The notes under the pieces were generated by a model that did no database searches, had not been told where the DNA came from, and was given only the letters and a program-made list of their open reading frames with translations. The translations under genes and the position numbers were made by a program. From assembly GCF_047495875.1 (NCBI RefSeq), contig NC_092461.1, positions 45,091,601-45,155,600 on the forward strand: a stretch of DNA of 64,000 nt, in the 5' to 3' direction. The stretch comes from Pithys albifrons albifrons (lineage: Eukaryota; Chordata; Aves; Passeriformes; Thamnophilidae). Shown in pieces: positions 25,171-37,134 of the stretch (positions are counted from its first letter, which is position 1; every line of letters begins with the position of its first letter).

Positions 25171-25849
25171 TAATGAGAAAAATATGGAAGAAGAATCAGG
25201 TAGTCCCTAATGAAAGCGGGTTAATATTTAAAGTGTGTTTCTTGGTAACTACCTAATTAAGTTTAGTTCATCTAGCATGTATTTTAAAAACCTTTTCTCA
25301 TGGATAACATTTAGGTTGTTAGATATGAGACAGAAACCATTCATAGCTCCTGCATCTGTGTTAGTTTGAACAATTGTGCCGAGTTTTTGTGCAGTGAATT
25401 AACTGAAAATCTACCAGGCTGAACCCAATGATTACTTAAGTTTCCTTCAGGTTTTAAGAACACTGAATGGTAGTCCCCACCTCAACAGAACCTTAAAATT
25501 AGTCTATTCATTTGTCTTCTTCTGATTCAGCTTTTGAATGGGATGCAGTTGAAAAGTCTTAAAGGTTGTCTTTAAGAAGAAAAAAAAACAACAAAAAAGC
25601 CAACTTATCCCAACAAAATCAAAAAGCCATGGCCTGATATTGTTATAACCCACATAACATCTCAATTTGAAAAGCTGACATCTGGAAAAGTAACAACCAG
25701 CTGAAAATTAAATCTTTCAATAGAAAATTTGGGTATCCCTCAGCATTATGTGATGCAAGTAACATTACAGTAAACATGTGGGATTCCAGACATAATTTGA
25801 TAAGAAAAAATGCACTCATAAATATTGACATAATGAATATTGCACATAC
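25171..25849. other. Unique AT-rich DNA
   Basis: Nothing recognised apart from a short A-rich run near 25580. Confidence 0.5.
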
Positions 25850-25927
25850 AGATTGAAATAAATAACTGAGTAAAAATAAATATAAGCCATTCCCTTGATG
25901 AAGAGAACTGGTTAGATAATACTTTTT
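25850..25927 (+). repeat. 78-bp direct repeat, left copy, flanking partial ERV
   Basis: The 78 bp starting AGATTGAAATAAATAACTGA recur at 27584-27661 with two visible mismatches. The two copies bracket the partial ERV exactly: the right copy begins at the base after the LTR terminus, and the left copy ends where protease sequence breaks off. Confidence 0.95.
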
Positions 25928-26199
25928 GAGCCCACATGTCCTGATGGCATTAATGTGCATTGAGCGCCGGTATCAACCAAAGCCTTATACCTTTGTGGGT
26001 CTGATGTGCCAGGCCATCGAATACACACAGTCCCATAGACATGGTTGTCCTGTGCCTCTGCCTGGTTAGAGGCAGGGCCCCCATAACACTGGTCTTGGTC
26101 ATAGCAGTCGGAACATTTTCTCGATGAGTACACCTGGGAGGTGCCCTCCTGTGGGTCAGATTCTTGCCCATGGGAAACTGGGACTGCACTTACTCTCAC
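25912..26199 (-). pseudogene. Retroviral aspartic protease N-terminal part
   Basis: The frame contains ALVDTGAQCTLMPSG, the retroviral protease active-site motif (Asp-Thr-Gly-Ala), encoded near 25948-25984 with the DTG codons at 25966-25974. The protease would mature the viral polyprotein as a homodimer. Only the segment up to this motif survives. The last five codons are read from the flanking 78-bp repeat, so the domain is cut off at 25928. Upstream Cys-rich residues (RKCSDCYDQDQC) may be a gag nucleocapsid remnant, which is less certain. Confidence 0.78.
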
Positions 26200-26316
26200 T
26201 GACCTTCTTCCATTCTCCTTCAGTTCTTGTACTCAGGCTGCAAGGGCACGTGTGGGTTTCCCATCCCACCGTCCCATGTCTTCTCCATGTTTGGCCAGGA
26301 AGTACCACATCTTGGT

Positions 26317-27110
26317 TCATGAGGTCTGTCCACTTCCTCTGGTGGGGGGGCGTCTGGCTCTGACTTCAGAGGCTTTCATTTGCACTGGTGCCACTTGGAG
26401 ACTTTCCCTAATCTCCACTCTAATCTCCTCTCTAAATTTCCTCTGTTCATTCTTTACCTCTGCAACCAATGTCTCTACAGCAGAAATACAGGTCTGCAGT
26501 GGGCTGTGGGCCATGCCTTCATATATCTGGAGCTTATTTGCTACAGTGCCCACTGTTTTTTGGTTCTCTTCCCTATACATGGATGCCAGGAAATCGGTGT
26601 ATTCAGCTGGCCCCGTGTATGAAAGGTTCCACCACATAAGTGGTGTGCATCTGACTTTGTCAGGGTCATTATTGGTTTGCCCACCCCTTCCAAAAAGCAC
26701 TTCCATCATTGCCATCTCCCTCAGGCGTAGAATTCCTTCTTCCATGGTCTTCCAAGCCTTCTTAATGTGATGTTCCTGCAGGATTTCTCTATAAACAAAC
26801 TTTTCTCTTACACTCATTAGAAGTTGTGCCCAGAGTGAAAGGGGCTTTGATTCCCTGACAAACACCTGTTCAATAGGCACATCCTGGGCCAGAGCCCCCA
26901 AAAACCTGGCTTCAGCACCATCCAGTTGTAAGGTTTCACCCATAAGGTCCCAAACTCAGATCAACCAATTCAGGATGGCCTCACCCAGGTGTGGAGCAAT
27001 GTCTTTCTGCAAACCACGGAGGTTATCAAGTGACAATGACTTAGTGATGACCTCTGACTCTGGGTCTGCTTGCTGTGAAGGTGCAGCAGCCCCCGCATCA
27101 TCCGCTGGAC
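26317..27110 (-). pseudogene. ERVL-like gag remnant
   Basis: A minus-strand frame from about 27110 (SEVITKSLSLDNLRGLQKDI) is interrupted by a stop after LNWLI near 26956. It continues in the same frame from 26943 for 208 codons (REKFVYREILQEHHIKKAW, then TVGTVANKLQIYEGMAHSPL) to 26317. Its place between LTR and protease, and its charged helical character, indicate gag, the structural polyprotein. I see no clean zinc knuckle. The in-frame stop and missing leader make it non-functional. The open frame 26956-27447 also runs through LTR sequence, so its upstream residues are not gag. Confidence 0.7.
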
Positions 27111-27139
27111 AAACTGGTTTGGTCTTATATTTCCCAAAT

Positions 27140-27583
27140 AAAGAAGGAAAACTGGAAATGGGGAACCACGGCGTGTCCTGGAAAAGCAGCTGCAAACTTC
27201 TCTCTTCCAGGTCACTGCCCCAGCCGGGGCGGGCAGGCCGTGACGCTGCAGGTGGTGGTGAGACTGGAGCAGAGACTGGGACACCCAAATGCAGAAACCA
27301 GGAAAACAGCCATGGCGAGGAGAAAAGAAGCAGCTCAGCAAGAAGCAGCAGCAACGGCCTCTCTCCCACAGCAGCACACACACACTCTGCCAGAGCCATG
27401 TGTAGTCCCCAGGAACCAAAAAGAGACAATCCAAGCCCATTTCCCAACCCCTCTTTCCCCTGTCTCCCCCACCCAAAACAATCAAGAAGGAATTGGTAGT
27501 AGTTAGCTGCTTCTTTTGTTAACTAATGGCATGGGGAGTTGCTGGCGGGGAGAGAATTTACATAATAATTCCAAACTACAACA
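27140..27583 (-). mobile_element. 5' portion of LTR belonging to the partial ERV
   Basis: On minus it matches the start of the 43453-44231 LTR: TGTTGTAGTTTGG, TATGTAAATTCTCTCCCC, GTTAACAAAAGAAG, and a GC-rich middle with CCCGCCCCGGCTGGGGCAGT. Similarity stops near 27140, where sequence passes into gag-side DNA, so the TATA and polyadenylation part of the LTR is lost. Confidence 0.82.
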
Positions 27584-27661
27584 AGATTGAAATAAATAAC
27601 TGAGTAAAAATAAATATAAGCCATTCCCCTGATGAAGAGAACTGGTTAGATAATAATTTTT
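27584..27661 (+). repeat. 78-bp direct repeat, right copy
   Basis: Partner of 25850-25927. It abuts the LTR terminus with no base between and differs at two positions. Confidence 0.95.
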
Positions 27662-28236
27662 CCTTTGTTTTTAAAATATTTAGTGTAAAAAATTAATAAC
27701 TCTTGTACTTTACAACATTTTTTCTGAATTGACAATCAGAAATGAAAAGTAAATGTGTTCAATAAAGAACAGAAAACAAGAACATAAGTTACTTATACTA
27801 TTGTGCTATAATTTTGCCAGCTAAACTGCTTAGAGCACTTGTTTCAGACTGTACTGAAGCAATAAATTATCATTCAGTGTTTGCATTTTTATTACCTTGG
27901 AGACTTCTCCACAAACACAGTTTAATTACTGTGCTATGTAAACATGAAATCAGAACAAGAGTTTTTCTTTGCAACGTCCTTACAGTTCTGATATGAATAA
28001 AGAGACAGTAGATGATATAGAAAGACAGGCAGGGAAAGAGTAGTTTGGATCCTGATCTTAGGACACCAGCACTGTCAGAGCTGTCAAACACTTTCTAGAC
28101 AGTGAAGCATCAAGGGACCATTTCGTGAAGAGCAAAAAGAGAGTAGATGTGCCTTTTCCTATGGACTTTATGACATACACCAAGAAACAGACTTTAAAAA
28201 AATAGATCACAAGTGAGGCAAAAGGCAAGATTCATG
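27662..28236. other. Unique AT-rich DNA
   Basis: Nothing recognised. Confidence 0.5.
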
Positions 28237-28241
28237 GTCAC

Positions 28242-28867
28242 TGTTATGGGTTCACCTAGGTGGGCCTAAATTTGGGCTCTGAAGTTTGGACTAGGCCGAA
28301 GCTGTCAGCTGACTTGAGCTGGGCTGAGCTAACAGCTGACCTCTTCTAGCCAGTAATTTTGTATTCCATACCACATTATGACATCATCTCCAGGGAAGTA
28401 GGAACCAGTGTGGGAGTGGTTAAGGCAGTCGCTTCTCAGCCCTCCTCTTGGGAGGATGCACGATGCTGTCCCAGGGGGGATGGAGAGGACCAGGCCCACC
28501 ACTGGCTCACAGGGTACCTCAGGAAAGTAAATTGTGTTGTTCTGGGTCTGTCCTTTCTGCTTGAGTTTGTCTCCTTGGGGAATAAGTCTTTTCTTAAGTA
28601 ATGTGTAGTTAAGACAGTAGAATTTGTGTGTTCGTTAAGAAGTTGAAGTGGGGAATTTGTTGTTGCAAACTTGTGTGAGTGTATATTTGTACTCTCTTCT
28701 AATTGTCTCTTTCTTTCTGTGAAAAATATATGTAGTTTTAGTATAAATGCCACTTGAAGTGTTTTTTTTCTTTCCCCTCTCTTTTCCTCCCTTTCCCTGG
28801 TGTTAGGAGGGAGGCTTTTCTCTCTGTGCTTGGGGGGGTTGGCAGTTGCTTATCTCAAACCAAGACA
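28242..28867 (+). mobile_element. Solo LTR, 626 bp, 5-bp TSD (ERVL-type), copy B
   Basis: Same family, length and orientation as 18800-19425. It starts TGTTATGGG and ends CCAAGACA. GTCAC repeats at 28237-28241 and 28868-28872, different from copy A's GTGCA, so the two are independent insertions and not the two ends of one provirus. Confidence 0.95.
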
Positions 28868-28872
28868 GTCAC

Positions 28873-31817
28873 ATCTCAGGACTGTGGTATTAAGCCCTCT
28901 GGATGTTATGAGTCACTGACTCAAATCTTCAGAAGTCAAGTGACTATGAGATGAATACCTTAAAAAGGCAGAGTTGCAGAATCTGTACTGTCTTTTCAAA
29001 GGTCCAGCTAGTTTACTCCGAGTTCATGCTGGTGTCGTTATGTCATGTTCAATGTTGAAGATTCACTTCTATTAATGATAGAAGCCACACTTACCAGGTA
29101 TAACACTGATTACCTTTCTTTACAAAAAAAAAATTACTACATACTCAGATAAAATTTTTTAAGGAAAATCGTCAATTTTCATACACCTCTGTTGATTTTT
29201 TCTTTTTAGTTCTTTTCTACAAAAGCGATATCCTGAACTGTCAGAACATTGAATAAGAAAATTTCAAAATTTTATAGCTAAAGAACAGTCATCTTCTTTC
29301 AGATCTGCAGCCATTGGTTACTGACTTCATGCAAGAGAAGGACTAAAGCTTATGGGAAAGAGGTGAGAAACATAGCATAATTTTTACAATATTTTTTGTC
29401 AAATGAATAAATTGTTAATAAATATATGTAAGGAAATAATTCCCTTCCTTCTATTGGATTATGCTAAAAAGAGTTCAGTGGGATGTGAACTTAAATGAAA
29501 CCATCCCATAAATACTATTTCACATTTCCAAATCGACATGCTTTGCTGAACTTTATACTTCTATTGTATTCATTCCTGTGCCAGATGCCTTTCCTCTTTT
29601 CTATTATTTTTTTCTCCACTTAACTTTGTAACTTAATTGTGATATTAAGTTGACTATATTTCTCTAAATATTTCCAAACTTTCATTGTTTTTTTCTAAAT
29701 TAAGAAAGGTTTTATGAAAGTAAGCATTGAGGTATCACATCGTGCAACAAGTAGGTAATTGTTTTCAAGCCATTTGTTTTGAATATCATTCTACCTCTTT
29801 CCCTATTTCTCAAATGTACTTTGCTGTAAACTGTCAAGATACTTTAATAGATGTCAGAAGTTTTCTTAAGTTGGTAGGTACATCAAAATTATTAATAAAA
29901 TTGTCAGCTTCTACTTGTTCATACAAAAGAGTTCATTTTTTAAAATCTTGTCACTAAAAGCCTCTGTTTTTAAATATTTCTCAGAAACCTATGAATAGAT
30001 ATCATACATCCAGGAATACACATCCTTCCAACATAGTCAATGGCACATTAATAGAAATTTCTAATGATTCATGTTTCAGGTCCTGTTAAAAGGTCTTTCT
30101 CATATGCATAAAATAGTTCTTGTCCTTTCTTTTCAGGAACTTCATGTTTCTTACAATAGTTAACTTCACAGTCCTAAATGTCAGTGCTTCAGTTCTTCTT
30201 CTCTCTAGATACATTTTAATCTAATGTGGTCACAATGTGGATTTTTGCTCTTATAAACAAAAATTGTAACTCCTGTTTTGGTTTTCTTCTCTTTTTAAAA
30301 TATCTTGGCTTATCAAAATAAGAATTCTATGATTTTTTTTGTTTCTTCTATTATGCATAATACCATGCATATTTTATAAGGCAGTCAGACAACTGCTGGA
30401 GTCTGAGATGGCATTTAGAGTCATTTTCAATGAGGATGAAAAAATCATATAATAGTGTGTGAGAGACAAGAAGGTAGGTGCTTGCACACATGATTCAGTA
30501 ACTAAAACTTAAACTATCATACATTGTCTGACTTGTAAAACTGTCTTTTATTCATAGGGGGGAAAAATAAAGGAAATAAAATAAATTTATAGGCTTGAAA
30601 AATTAAATTTGGGTAAACCAAATTAATATGTGCTTTTAGAAATATTTTCTGAGGAAGTTTAAATCTCTTTGGAAATCAAAAAATAAATGCATATGCCTAT
30701 TATATAGTTGTTAAAGATATTTACCCTCTTAGATGGTGACTAAATCAATGGGAATTTATGTTCTTATATTACTTTGAAGTTATGATTACATAAATCTCAT
30801 TAAATATCTACTTATTATGCAGATTAGTCTCAAGTCCTCCTGAAATTTTCTGCTATTTCTGAGGTTTATATCCACTGTTTCAGTCTCACTGTACTGTGTT
30901 CTGCTGGTTTTCTATGTCTATTCAGTGAGTTGATTGATGAATATATGTTAGTATCCTCTACTAGAAATATTTATTATTATTTTGTTAGAATTTGACTCAC
31001 AGGCAACAAGGGAACATCATATATCTTCATTTATTTATAATGTGGCAATTTCACTCCAAGGTTAAGCTAAATTTGTCATACGATGTCTACCTTTCAATTC
31101 AGACCTGCTCATTTTCTTCCATTATAGTGCTTCAAGCACTAGTGTTCCTCCAGCACCAAAGAGTTAAATCTATCTACCCAACAGCACCAACAGTGGAGAT
31201 GAATATTTATCCATGAATGTTGTTTTAGATGTCTGTTTCAAATCTATCAGAAAAGTTAGTGATAAAGCTATTAAACCTTGGCTTGACTTTTCATTCCCAT
31301 TTTCTTTCTATTCTAACTACTTTTCTGTCTTAGCAATTCTACCAGGATTAGTCTCATTGTTGAAACAGCTGAGAGGATGTCTGACCTCTAAATATTCCCT
31401 TAGATCTTCCAGGACATTGAGTTGACCTTGTCCTCTTCAGTAGACTACAAGGTCTTCCTAAGTTCCATGTAAGTACTGCAGCAGGATCCTGGAAGGAACA
31501 CGGTGGTGAAATACCTAAAAAGGGTAGTGAACATCAGGTAAAATTTCACAAGAATCAATCTTAGGCATCTGAATAGATGTGAAAATAGAGTTGAAGAACT
31601 ATGGGATCTTTAAAAGCAGATCTTTAAACATTTAAGTATTTTACTACTTTTTATGTATTAAATAGTGGAAAATTAATCACTGTATATTTTGCTATTGGTA
31701 ATTATGGATCAGATGTTGCAGACCTCTCTGGATAGGGGGAAGGCATGTTCAGTGGCCATTTACACCTGAAAGACTGGAATCTGTTTTCATGACTGATCAT
31801 CCAATGCTTGTTACATT
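28873..31817. other. Unique AT-rich DNA, ~2.9 kb
   Basis: Nothing recognised on either strand. 31100-31500 is somewhat richer in C and G but matches no family I know. Confidence 0.5.
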
Positions 31818-32393
31818 AGAACTGTGCTCAGCAGGCTAAGGGAAGTGATTGTTCCTGTCTGCATTTCTCTTGTGAGATCTCACCTGGAGTACTGCATCCA
31901 GCTCTGGGGACATCAGCTTAAGAAAGACATTGACCTGCTCAAGCAGGTTCAGAGGAGGGCAAAAAAGATTGTTAGAGGGCAGGAACACCTCTCCTATGAA
32001 GACAAGCTGAGAGAGATGGGATTATTATGCCTGGAAAGAGAAGGTTCTAGGGAGACCTTACAATTTTCTACAAAGGACCTACAAGACAACTAAATAAGGA
32101 CATTTTACAAGGTCATGTAGTGGTAGAACAAAGGGTTATGGCTATAAACTGAAAGAGAGTAGGTTTAAATTAGATGTTAGAAAGAAATTCTTTACTATGA
32201 GAGTGGTGAGGGATTGGCACAGGTTGTCCAGAAAAGCTGTAGATTCCCCATCCCTGGAAACATTCAAGGCCAAGTTGGATAGGGTATTTGAGCAACTTGA
32301 TCTAGTTGGTGGCATCCCTGCCCATGGCAGGGGATTGTGAACCAGATGACTTTTAATGTTCCTTCCAAAACAAACTATTCTATGATTCCATGA
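31818..32393 (+). mobile_element. CR1 LINE 3' fragment
   Basis: End of CR1 ORF2 (SHLEYCIQLWGHQLKKDIDL and VQRRAKKIVRGQEHLSYEDK in translation), the 3' UTR, and the terminus CTATTCTATGATTCCATGA. 5'-truncated near 31818. Confidence 0.92.
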
Positions 32394-32829
32394 GTAGTGC
32401 AGACCCAACTGTATTGTAAATCCCAGTTCAATCAACTGCCTAATTTTGTTTTAATGCAATGTATTTATAGAAAAAAAAAAGATTTGTGCAAGAGAATTTT
32501 TTGAAGACTATAGTTTTTTAATTTACTGGTCCAATTAAGAAAAATATATGGAAATTACTTCTAACTTCAAATTGTACAAAAGACAACTGAGATACAAAAA
32601 TATGGATTTTACTGCAATTCAAGTAATTTTGGTCATGAAATATGGTCTTGAAACAAAAACAAACTGAAAAAAGGCGCTTTTCAAATTTGCAGTGTTGTTT
32701 TTTTTGTTGTGGTGGTTTTGTTTGGTTTTTTTTTTTTCCTTTCCAGCTGAAACTTGGCCATTTTCATCAAGAAGAGCCTGAATTGGTTGCATTTTGTAGC
32801 AAATGTATCTGATAAAACCTTACTACTCT
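32394..32829. other. AT-rich spacer with G/T tract
   Basis: Contains a T/G-only stretch at about 32694-32740. Otherwise nothing is recognised. Confidence 0.5.
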
Positions 32830-33897
32830 CAGTCTATTTTCTTTGCAGCTTTTGATTATGCTTGGGATTGCCCCAACGCAGCTGCAGGATCTTTCACTAT
32901 CCACAGAAAGAGTTGTGGTCACTGGCTCATTGTCCACATGGAGATCAGTGATGAGTGGTGTCCCTTGGGGGGTTGGCACTGGGTCTGACACTCTTCAACA
33001 TCTTTGTTGGCAGCATGGACAGTGGGATTGAGTGCACCCTCAGCAAAAGTGCTTGATCTCTGACAACACCAAGTTGTGTGTTGCTGTCAGCATACAGGAG
33101 GGAAGGGATGCCATCCAGAGGGACCTTGACATGTGTGAGAGGTAGGTCTGTGCAGATCTCATGAAGTTCAGTGAAGTGAACTGCAAAGTTCAGCCTACAG
33201 GTTGGGTGGAGAAGTGATTGAAAGCAGCCTTGCCAAGAAAGACTCGGCGATAATGGTTAATAAAAAACTCAGCATGAACTGGCAATCTGTGCTCACTGTC
33301 CAGAAAGCCAATCATGTCCTGGGTTGCATCAAAACGAGTGTGGCCAGCAGGTCAAGGTAGGTGATTCTCCCTCTTGACTCTGTTCTTGTGAGACCCCACT
33401 TGGATTACTACATCCAATTCTGGTGTGTCCTATAGAAGAATATGAAACTGCTGGAATAAGTCAAGAGAAGGGCCATGAAGTTAAGAGGACTGGAGCACTT
33501 TCCCTAAGAAGACAGGTTGAGAAAGATGATGCTGTTCAGCATGGAGAAGAGAAGTTTGTGTGGAGACCTCACAGCAACATTTCAGTATCTGCAGGGGGTC
33601 TACAGGGAAGCTGGAGAGTGACTCTTCATCAGAAACTGTAGTGATAGGACAAGAGGGAACGGGTACCGATTGAAAGAGGGGATATTTAGGTTAGCTATTA
33701 GGAAGAAATTCTTTACTGTGAGGGTGGTGAGATACTGTAACAGGTTGCCCAGGGAGGCTGTGGATGCCCCAACCCTGGTAGTGTTCAAGGCCAAGTTGCA
33801 TAAGGCCTGGAGCAACCTGGCCTAGTGGGAGGTGTCCCTGTCCATGGCAAGGGAGTCAGGACTAGATGACTCTTACAACCCTTACCATTGTATGATT
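32830..33897 (+). mobile_element. CR1 LINE, RT to 3' end
   Basis: Starts in the CR1 RT (region of SGVPWGVGTGS, a decayed form of the conserved SGVPQGSVLGP), continues through DLDMCER-like and YCIQFW-like codons, and ends CATTGTATGATTCATGA. Many stops and frameshifts. Its 3' end abuts a minus-strand CR1. Confidence 0.88.
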
Positions 33898-33901
33898 CAT
33901 G

Positions 33902-34410
33902 AGCTTCTCACAGAATCACCTCTCAGACTTGACTGCATCTCTCTTGACTGCATCCCTTCACTCTGATGTGTTGAATGCACCACACAGCTTGGGGTCTTCA
34001 TCAGATTGGATGAGGGTCCACTCAATCCCACTATCCATGTCTTCAACAGAGACCTTAAGCAGCTCCAGTCCCAGTGCTGACCCTCGAGGAACATCTGACA
34101 TCACTGGTCTTCACTTGGATATCAAGCCATAGACCACAACTCTTTGAGTGTGATCATCCAGCCAATTCCTTATCTACCAAGTTGTCCATCTGCCAGATCC
34201 ATGCTTCTCTCTCCATTTTAGAGACAAAGATGTTGCATGTAACAGTGTCAAATGCTTTGGACAAGTCCTGGTAGGTGACATCAGTTGCTCTTCTGCTATC
34301 CACAAACATTGTAAGCATATTGTGGAATTGGCCAAACTCAGTTACGTTCACTAAAACAAGTGTATTCTGATTTATGTCTTCTGGTAAACAACTGTAGAAC
34401 ACATACTCCT
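33902..34410 (-). mobile_element. CR1 LINE RT fragment, minus strand
   Basis: An 82-codon minus frame (34154-34402) contains DVTYQDLSKAFDTVTCNIFV, the CR1 RT motif A region (usually FLDFSKAFDTVSH). 33902-34154 covers the following RT part. It forms a tail-to-tail inverted pair with the CR1 at 32830-33897. Confidence 0.85.
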
Positions 34411-36412
34411 GAGGTTTATCTGTAACTATACATACATATGTAATAGAGGTTTTAGGAGTTATTTCAAATGTGAAGGGATATTGACCTTTTCAAACTCTAG
34501 GTCTCTCTATTTATTCACTCACTTTCTACCTACTAGCAGTCATGCCTAGGGTCCTCTGTCTCTAGTATTGTATTTCACTGGGAGAATACTAAAAACAATA
34601 GAATATCTATCAATTTCATCTTTTTTCATAATTAAAATGCACATGGATAGACTTAAATTCTCATGGTTTCCTAGATACATTAAGTTTTTTAATTTTCTTT
34701 TTAGTTTGCTATTAACTGATTTAAGGTTAAGAACTTGTCAATTATTTGTTGATATTTCCACACTCTCATTAAGTTAGCTACTATGAATAAGAACTAAATG
34801 CAAACCAAGGAACATAAGTTTAGGCCATTGTACTTGGCTATATCTGAATCTTTAAGAAAGATTCCTTTAAGAAAGGTTCAGATCTAAGATACAAACTAAA
34901 GAAGGAAGTAGAGTGCAATATCATCTAAAATGTTACTTATTTAAATTGTTGGGGCAAAATATCTGCTTATTGGCAGTGTTAAGCAATATCATGCTTTGAT
35001 ATTTAGTAGGATGTATTGGTATCAACAACGTAGATGATCCTGTGCCCAACCATCTGAGAATTTTGGTAGTGAATCTTGGTAAAATTATTACTGTGGCTGC
35101 TCTGCGCTTTTGCAATGTACTTGCAGTGGAGGCCATTGGCTCAAAACAGTTTCAAATCTAGGCAAGCAAAATCCCATCTTCCTTAGGATTGCTTGAAATA
35201 CATCACAGGCTCTTTCCCTTGTTTAAAGTCTATTTCTGTGCATGAAAGCCAACATATATTTTAACACTACAGAGTCATTGTAAACCAACACAAGACTATA
35301 AACTGTACTGAAGTAAGACAAAGCCTCTGCCTCCTACTCCCATGTGAATCTCTGGATGGTCTGCTTAAATACCAGATTTTCTCTGCCTCTCTATCTTTAA
35401 ATATGACATGTAACTGCTTCCATGTTAATGAGATGATAAAAGAGTGCTTTATAACATTATACTGTGCAAAGAATCTATGAGGAGATATAAAGACTGGTTC
35501 AGAGTTCCTCCAGGGGCAGAAGAAAACAAAATACTTACTCAGGATCTAACGGTTCTATAAAATCCATCTAGCAGCACCTTGAAGAAAAAGAGTTGGTATT
35601 TATTTCGAAATGTGGTGCAGATGTATGTAATTAGGAAAAGGACCAAAATATTAATATGGAGTTATATGACTAGGATGGCTGCTGATGTGTTTAACTCTCT
35701 TTTTGACATTGTTCAGGTAGCTAACTCATGCTTTTATAGTCAACTAAGGACACTGGATTCTAGAAAAAATTTATGAATTTCATCTTTTTTTTTTTTTTTA
35801 CTTTTTATAATGACCTTCCTTAGATTTTTTTATAGAAGTTATTGGAAAAAATAAAATCATTATGAATGTATTGCTGTGTTTCTGTAGCACATCTGAAAGA
35901 TCCACAGAAACTTAGCAACAAACTATTGAAAATAACAGGTTAATAGTTAATTTCTTTCTCCATGAAGCAGAAGGTTTCAGTTAAAATTACTATCATACGT
36001 GTAAAGTTGTTTAATTAAGCAGCACAAATATGTAATGATATTATCAAGAGTATTAGTAATGCTGATTGATAATTTTTGTGGATACTCACATTTCATAGCA
36101 TGGTTTTCTACAGCTTTCTTTCAGGACTAAAAAGAGTGAAACTTCATTAGTATTGCTGCAATTTATACCATGACCAATTTAAGAAGCCAAAAATCAGTTA
36201 GATGATTTCCACAGTGGTTTTAACCTTACCTTGTCCCAACTAATATTTCCTCATGATGCAGTAGGCAGACAGCAAAGAGCACAGTAGAAGCAATGACATC
36301 AATTACAAGAAAAGAGTACAGCAGAAAAACATGTCATGACTTAGCCCTATATAAAGAATTTTCACTGCCTATGGATATTTTAGAAGCTGACATTTTGCAA
36401 GTCTTTTAATAC
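34411..36412. other. Unique AT-rich DNA
   Basis: Nothing recognised beyond the small hairpin at 34842-34883 and a poly-T run at about 35785-35800. Confidence 0.5.
34842..34883. repeat. Short imperfect hairpin
   Basis: ATCTGAATCTTT and AAAGGTTCAGAT are inverted copies (11 of 12 pairs) around an 18-base loop. CTTTAAGAAAG also occurs twice in tandem within the unit. Confidence 0.7.
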
Positions 36413-36417
36413 ATTAT

Positions 36418-37047
36418 TGTCCTAGTTCAGCAGGAGGGACCAGCTAACCCTGTGTGGGGGGTGATCAAAGCTGTGTATTCTATCCCCTCTATTCATTCCC
36501 CAAGGTCAATGGGCCATTAGCAGCAGCTGCCCAGGGAGCCATTATCACCTTCACACCCAGCCTGAGGGGGGCGGAGCTGCTAATGGGCCATCAACAGTTC
36601 AACACCCCCTGGCTCCCAGAGTTAATCACCCATTGTGTGAGTCCCCGCCCAGGGGGAGGGACTGAGTGCTCCCTGAGGGTACATAAGTGGTGGGTAAGAA
36701 GACCTCAAGAACCTCTTGTCGGATCCAGAGCAGCAGCAGGACCTTGACAGGAGGAGATCCCCGCTCTCGCCCAGACCACAGCCCTCGCCTGCACCAACAG
36801 GTTTTTTCTTTTCCTTTTGCTCTGGACTTGGGGGAACCACAGGGGTCTTAGCACAAGGGCAAACAAACCCCCTTGGGTTTGTGCCCCAGGACACTGGGTT
36901 ATACTGCTGGGGTTTTGTGAGTTGAAAGCAATTTCCTTTGTGTGTCAGTGTTGTTATTGTAATGTTATTATTAAATTTTAGGTCTGACTTATAATCTCTC
37001 TCGTGGTGAGTTCATTTCCCCTGCTGGTTCACCTTTAAACCAGCACA
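36418..37047 (+). mobile_element. Solo LTR, 630 bp, 5-bp TSD (ERVL-type)
   Basis: Starts TGTCCTAGTTCAGCAGG and ends AAACCAGCACA, flanked by ATTAT at 36413-36417 and 37048-37052. It is GC-rich against AT-rich surroundings, with a promoter-like GTACATAAGTGG near 36678 and ATTATTAAA near 36968 as a likely polyadenylation signal. No internal region remains. Open frames within it are LTR sequence, not genes. Confidence 0.94.
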
Positions 37048-37134
37048 ATTATAGATCTCCTTATATGTTTTGAACTGAGGCCAATATCCCCTTTTTTTTT
37101 TTGTGGTCTTTACATGAGAAAATATGTAGACAAT

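Larger units (their letters stand above)
25928..27583 (-). mobile_element. Partial endogenous retrovirus (ERVL-like): LTR part, gag, start of protease
   Basis: On the minus strand the element starts with an intact LTR terminus (TGTTGTAGTTTGG at 27583) of the same family as the solo LTR at 43453-44231. It runs about 440 bp into the LTR, then passes into gag and ends abruptly just after the protease active site at 25928. The LTR 3' part, primer-binding site and leader are deleted, as are most of pol and the 3' LTR. The fragment lies between 78-bp direct repeats instead of the 5-bp duplication expected of ERVL integration. Gag carries an in-frame stop. It is a defective fossil. Confidence 0.85.

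Noticed and set aside
26975..27506. Long plus-strand frames of 143-174 codons
   Set aside because: Antisense to the ERV LTR and gag remnant; GC-rich shadow frames.
18800..28867. One 10-kb ERVL provirus with LTRs at both ends
   Set aside because: Each LTR has its own perfect TSD, and the DNA between holds unique sequence, an RTE LINE and an unrelated LTR family, not the matching internal region.
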